Shown in pieces: positions 61,146 to 64,000 of a stretch of 64,000 bases of DNA. The translations under genes and the position numbers were made by a program. The notes under the pieces were generated by a model. It saw only the letters and a list, made by a program, of their open reading frames with translations, was not told the origin of the DNA and did not search any database. Position 1 is the stretch's first letter; each line of letters begins with the position of its first letter. This DNA is from Rhodobacteraceae bacterium WFHF2C18 (GTDB lineage: Bacteria > Pseudomonadota > Alphaproteobacteria > Rhodobacterales > Rhodobacteraceae): NCBI GenBank assembly GCA_002166865.1, contig NHTQ01000004.1:62001-126000 (forward strand), given 5' to 3'.

Positions 61146-61640
61146 TCAGTCCGTGCCCATCCATTTTTCCAGAAAGCGCAGCAGGAACAGGACCAGGAGG
61201 ACGATTCCCGTGGCCAGCCCCGCCAGCGGGATCTGCCCCGAGCCGCAGCTCAGCCCGATGGCCCCGGCCAGCCACAGCGAGGCGCCGGTGGTCACGTTCT
61301 GCACCTTTCCCTGCGCGGTGAAGATGACGCCGGCAGCCAGGAAGGCGACCCCGGCCGTCACCGCCTCGACCAGGCGCAGGGGATCGACGCGCAGCCCTTC
61401 CTGGTCGCTGAAGGTCATGGCCCCCAGTTGCTGGCTGACGATGATGAACAGGCAGGCGGCCATGGACACCAGCATGTGCGTGCGCAGGCCCGCGGGTTTC
61501 TCGCGGTGCTCGCGCTCGAAGCCGATGATGCCGCCAAGGAAGATCGCGGCCACGAGCCGCGTGGCCGCGATCAGCGGATCCACCACCGTGAAGCTGCCGG
61601 TGAGTTCCCCGAGGATCTCTGCTGAGACATATTCCCACAT
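61146..61640 (-). CDS. mgtC: MgtC/SapB family membrane protein
   Basis: A 164-residue inner membrane protein with four to five helices. Family motifs RLVAAIFLGGIIGFEREHREKPAGLRTH, here GGIIGFEREHREKPAGLRTH, and AGVAFLAAGVIFTAQGKVQNVTTGA in part (AAGVIFTAQGKVQNVTTGAS). MgtC proteins modulate ATP synthase or magnesium homeostasis in other bacteria. This short form lacks the C-terminal ACT-like domain. Convergent with ftsY. Confidence 0.9.
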   Translation of the reverse strand: MWEYVSAEILGELTGSFTVVDPLIAATRLVAAIFLGGIIGFEREHREKPAGLRTHMLVSMAACLFIIVSQQLGAMTFSDQEGLRVDPLRLVEAVTAGVAFLAAGVIFTAQGKVQNVTTGASLWLAGAIGLSCGSGQIPLAGLATGIVLLVLFLLRFLEKWMGTD

Positions 61641-61733
61641 GGTCCGACTCTGGCACGTTTTCCCGCGATCTCAAACCCTTGCCGCATCGGCCCATGTCAC
61701 GGCAGGCCCGCGCGGTTCCGGGGGGCCGCGGGC

Positions 61734-62636
61734 ATGAGCGACTGGCTGCTGGCGCTGGAAGGAACCGAGGCGGGGCACCACCTGGCCATGGTGCTGGCGC
61801 TCATGGCGGCCTTCCTGCACGCGGTGTTCGGCGCCCTGCAGAAGGGCCGGCACGACCCCTGGCTCAGCCGCGGGGCCATCGATTTCAGCTATGCCGTCAT
61901 GGCGGCGCCGCTGGCGTTTTTCGTGGTGCCCTGGCCCGCGCCGCAGATGTGGCCGATCTTCGCCGGTGTCTTCGTCATCCACCTGGCCTACAAGGTGCTG
62001 CAGGCCCAGGCCTATACCAAGGGCGCCTACACGGTGGTCTACCCGGTGGTCCGCGGGACGGGGCCGCTGTTCACCGTGATCGGCGCCTACCTGCTGTTCG
62101 GCGAGACCTTCACGGCGGTGCAATGGCTGGGGGTCGCGGTGCTGCTGTCGGGGATCTACGGGCTGGCGGTCTACAACCTGCGCTATCTGACGGCCGGCCG
62201 CGAAACCCTGCCGCTGGCGCTGGGCCTTGCGGTGCTGACGGGGTTGTTCGTGGCGCTTTACACCACTTACGACGCCTACGGCATCCGCGCGGCCGCCGAT
62301 CCCTTCACCTTCCTGGCCTGGTTCTTCCTGATCGACGGGGTGATACTGCCGGTCTATGCCTTCCTGCGGTGGCGGGCCAGCACATTGCGCCCCGCGGTGG
62401 GGCCGCTGATGCTTCGCGGGGTGATCGGCGGGCTGGTGGCCTTCGGCAGTTTCGGCGCGGTCATGCTGGCCACGCGGCTGGACAAGGTGGGCGAGGCCGC
62501 CGTCCTGCGCGAGACCTCGACGGTCTTTGCCGCGCTCATCGGCTGGCTTGCCCTGGGCGACACGGTCGGCCCCCGCCGGATCGCGCTCATGGCATTGATC
62601 GCCGCCGGCGCTGTGATAGTTGAGGCGGGCGGATAG
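61734..62636 (+). CDS. EamA/DMT family transporter
   Basis: A 300-residue drug/metabolite transporter-superfamily permease with ten predicted helices in two EamA repeats. AYTKGAYTVVYPVVRGTGPL and the second-half counterpart LDKVGEAAVLRETSTVFAAL are the paired signature segments. Substrate unknown. It is followed by yciB after 34 bases, probably one transcription unit. Confidence 0.9.
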   Translation: MSDWLLALEGTEAGHHLAMVLALMAAFLHAVFGALQKGRHDPWLSRGAIDFSYAVMAAPLAFFVVPWPAPQMWPIFAGVFVIHLAYKVLQAQAYTKGAYTVVYPVVRGTGPLFTVIGAYLLFGETFTAVQWLGVAVLLSGIYGLAVYNLRYLTAGRETLPLALGLAVLTGLFVALYTTYDAYGIRAAADPFTFLAWFFLIDGVILPVYAFLRWRASTLRPAVGPLMLRGVIGGLVAFGSFGAVMLATRLDKVGEAAVLRETSTVFAALIGWLALGDTVGPRRIALMALIAAGAVIVEAGG

Positions 62637-62670
62637 ACCGCGCCCGCCCGCTTGCCAAGAGGAGAGCCCC

Positions 62671-63276
62671 ATGGCCGAGAAATCCCCCCCTGCCTTGCTG
62701 AAGACCGCGCTCGAACTGGGCCCGGTGTTGGCCTTCTTCGTCGCCTACCTGGCGCTGAAGGACCGTGTCTTTGCCATCGCGGGGAACGACTACGACGGGT
62801 TCATCGTGGTGACGGCGGGGTTCGTCCCGGTCTTCCTGCTGGCGATGGGGGCGCTCTGGTGGCTGACGGGGCACCTGTCGCGGATGCAGGTGGTGACGGC
62901 GGTCCTGATCGTGGTCTTCGGGGGATTGAGCGTGTGGTTCAACGACCCGCGGTTCTTCAAGATGAAACCCACGATCATCTACCTCTTCTTCGGCGGGGTT
63001 CTGGGCGCGGGGCTGCTGCGCGGCCGCTCGTACCTGCAATACGTGATGGAGGGGCTGATGCCGCTGACGCACGCGGGCTGGATGATCCTGACCCGCCGGC
63101 TGACGGTCTTCTTTCTCGGTCTGGCCCTGCTGAACGAGGCCGTCTGGCGCCTGATGAGCGAGGAGGCCTGGGTCTATTTCAAGACCTTCGGCCTGACGGC
63201 GGCCATCTTCGTGTTCTTCATCGCCCAGGGCCGGGTGTTTCGCGATCACGGCACGCAGGACAGCGAACCGAACTAG
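62671..63276 (+). CDS. yciB: inner membrane protein YciB (septation protein A family)
   Basis: A 201-residue polytopic protein of the YciB/IspZ family, linked to cell envelope integrity and division. LKTALELGPVLAFFVAYLAL opens it; MKPTIIYLFFGGVLGAGLL and VWRLMSEEAWVYFKTFGL are typical. Five helices. AAGAGGAG precedes the ATG at 62671; a longer start at 62620 overlaps the transporter end and is not needed. Confidence 0.95.
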   Translation: MAEKSPPALLKTALELGPVLAFFVAYLALKDRVFAIAGNDYDGFIVVTAGFVPVFLLAMGALWWLTGHLSRMQVVTAVLIVVFGGLSVWFNDPRFFKMKPTIIYLFFGGVLGAGLLRGRSYLQYVMEGLMPLTHAGWMILTRRLTVFFLGLALLNEAVWRLMSEEAWVYFKTFGLTAAIFVFFIAQGRVFRDHGTQDSEPN

Positions 63277-63615
63277 CCTCCGCTGCAGCGCGGTCTCGAA
63301 CAGCACGGATCGGCTGTGCTTGTCGCGTTGCAGCGCCTGACGCTTGTTCAGGGCCGGCGCGCGGCACGGGCGAACCGCGGGCCGGGCCGCCACCCTGTCA
63401 AGCCTGCGCGCGAGGTGGGGCTTGTCCTTGCGGAGCGGAGCCCGGGGCAAGATCGTCGTGTTCACGACGGAACAGAAATCCCCGGCAACGAAGCCGTTAT
63501 CGGCCTGTCGAGGGGCAGCAGGCGGTCAAGGCGCGCCACCTCGCCCCAGGGTCGTTCTTTCGCCCGGGGCAGATCCTGGGGCGGGTCATGGCATCCTGTC
63601 ACCGTCGCGGTGCCC
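63277..63615. other. 339-base stretch without a recognisable gene
   Basis: Open frames are present on both strands but none has a ribosome site with recognisable protein sequence. The minus frame near 63290-63450 reads as Arg/Ala-rich text and could be a decayed gene; I cannot name it. Confidence 0.4.
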
Positions 63616-64000
63616 TCAGGACGGCGCTTTCGGCCGCGATGGCAAGGACAGCCGAATCTCCGGCACGGCAAGAAAGCGCGACCAGCGCGGTTCGGGCCGC
63701 TCGGGCAGCGCGGCGCGCAGCCGGGCCAGGGGGAAATCCCCGTCCCGCCGCAGAAGCGCGCGGTAAAGCGGGAAGACACCGGGCCGCAGGTAGGACGACC
63801 AGTGGCAGACCCGCCCGGACGGCGGCGCGATCCGGAAGCCCGCGCCGGCCAGGGCCTCCAGCGTTTCGGGATGATCCAGTTGCAGCGTCAGCGTGTTGGG
63901 GCGCTGCGGCATGCGCTGGCCGAGGGTCCAGTCGCCGCGCTCGGGCGGGGCGATGACGCGTTCCAGCATGAAATCGAACAGATCGTTCTCGCGGCTGGTG
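63616..64000 (-). CDS. C-terminal part of an unidentified protein, cut by the window edge
   Basis: The frame is open to position 64000 and gives about 128 residues (TSRENDLFDFMLERVIAPPE at the edge, then RPNTLTLQLDHPETLEALAG and GRVCHWSSYLRPGVFPLYRA). The methionine at 63969 is probably internal because homologous-looking text continues upstream. Codon use looks real. No family recognised. Confidence 0.6.
   Translation of the reverse strand, partial: TSRENDLFDFMLERVIAPPERGDWTLGQRMPQRPNTLTLQLDHPETLEALAGAGFRIAPPSGRVCHWSSYLRPGVFPLYRALLRRDGDFPLARLRAALPERPEPRWSRFLAVPEIRLSLPSRPKAPS

Noticed and set aside
63290-63470. Possible transposase remnant after yciB
   Set aside because: The Arg/Ala-rich minus-strand text has no catalytic motif or terminal repeats that I could identify.

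Overview
The window is high-GC (about two thirds G+C), densely coded DNA from an alphaproteobacterium, almost certainly of the Rhodobacterales (Roseobacter/Rhodobacter/Paracoccus relatives). Several features point this way: a tRNA-His with no G at -1 and an A at 73, an RpoH with its RpoH box, three LexA sites of the alphaproteobacterial form GTTC-N7-GTTC, a DUF1127 gene followed by CCUCCUCCC stem-loops as in the ccaF1-ccsR locus of Rhodobacter sphaeroides, and a SUV3-like helicase/hslR/fdxA/carD neighbourhood. There is no prophage, insertion sequence, CRISPR array or rRNA operon; this is mostly core chromosome.

Layout. 1-2.8 kb: ribBA-ribH-nusB and a small membrane protein. 2.8-4.0 kb: a palindrome-rich gap, SOS-regulated mmcB, a DUF6324 gene and tRNA-His. 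4.0-7.9 kb: DUF6476 and an RluA-type gene with overlapping start codons, rpoH with a sigma-32-type promoter, a lipoprotein hydrolase and a DksA-like protein. 7.9-15 kb: amphi-Trp protein, PepF, a DNA ligase/exonuclease repair pair, an FAH-family enzyme, a lysophospholipase-like hydrolase and an SCP2 protein. 15-20 kb: TPR protein, SUV3-like helicase, hslR, fdxA, carD. 20-25.7 kb: cobS/cobT, a CPA2 antiporter, an Lrp regulator divergent from hppD. 25.8-31 kb: a large bitopic protein, metY, a glycosyltransferase-like protein and tRNA-Tyr. 31-33 kb: rlmB, a zinc-ribbon protein, a candidate sRNA and a CoA-binding protein. 33-38 kb: hisB-hisH, hisA and hisF-hisE-Dabb on the minus strand, separated by single plus-strand genes. 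38-44.3 kb: a histidine kinase with a cofactor-less SUOX-fold partner, tRNA-Gly, pyruvate carboxylase and a BLUF photoreceptor. 44.3-50.4 kb: an alpha-hydroxy-acid oxidase, a LexA-controlled UvrD-like helicase, a cobalamin riboswitch in front of an unknown 89-residue gene, the CcsR-like stem-loops with ccaF1, and mrp. 50.4-57.8 kb: small membrane protein, Acg-type nitroreductase, lipoprotein, an SOS-controlled DnaE2 fragment, a 2Fe-2S ferredoxin, bestrophin, purD and xseA. 57.9-64 kb: a fused FdsG-FdsB-type diaphorase without its catalytic partner, ftsY, mgtC, an EamA transporter, yciB and a gene cut by the window edge.

Two themes run through the window. The first is DNA damage: three LexA boxes serve mmcB, the UvrD-like helicase and the DnaE2 fragment, alongside the ligase/exonuclease pair and xseA. 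The second is stress and RNA control: rpoH under its own type of promoter, the ccaF1-ccsR locus, a separate candidate sRNA and a cobalamin riboswitch. The most promising leads are the riboswitch-controlled 89-residue protein, the DnaE2 fragment that kept its LexA operator, and the kinase paired with a cysteine-free SUOX-fold protein.
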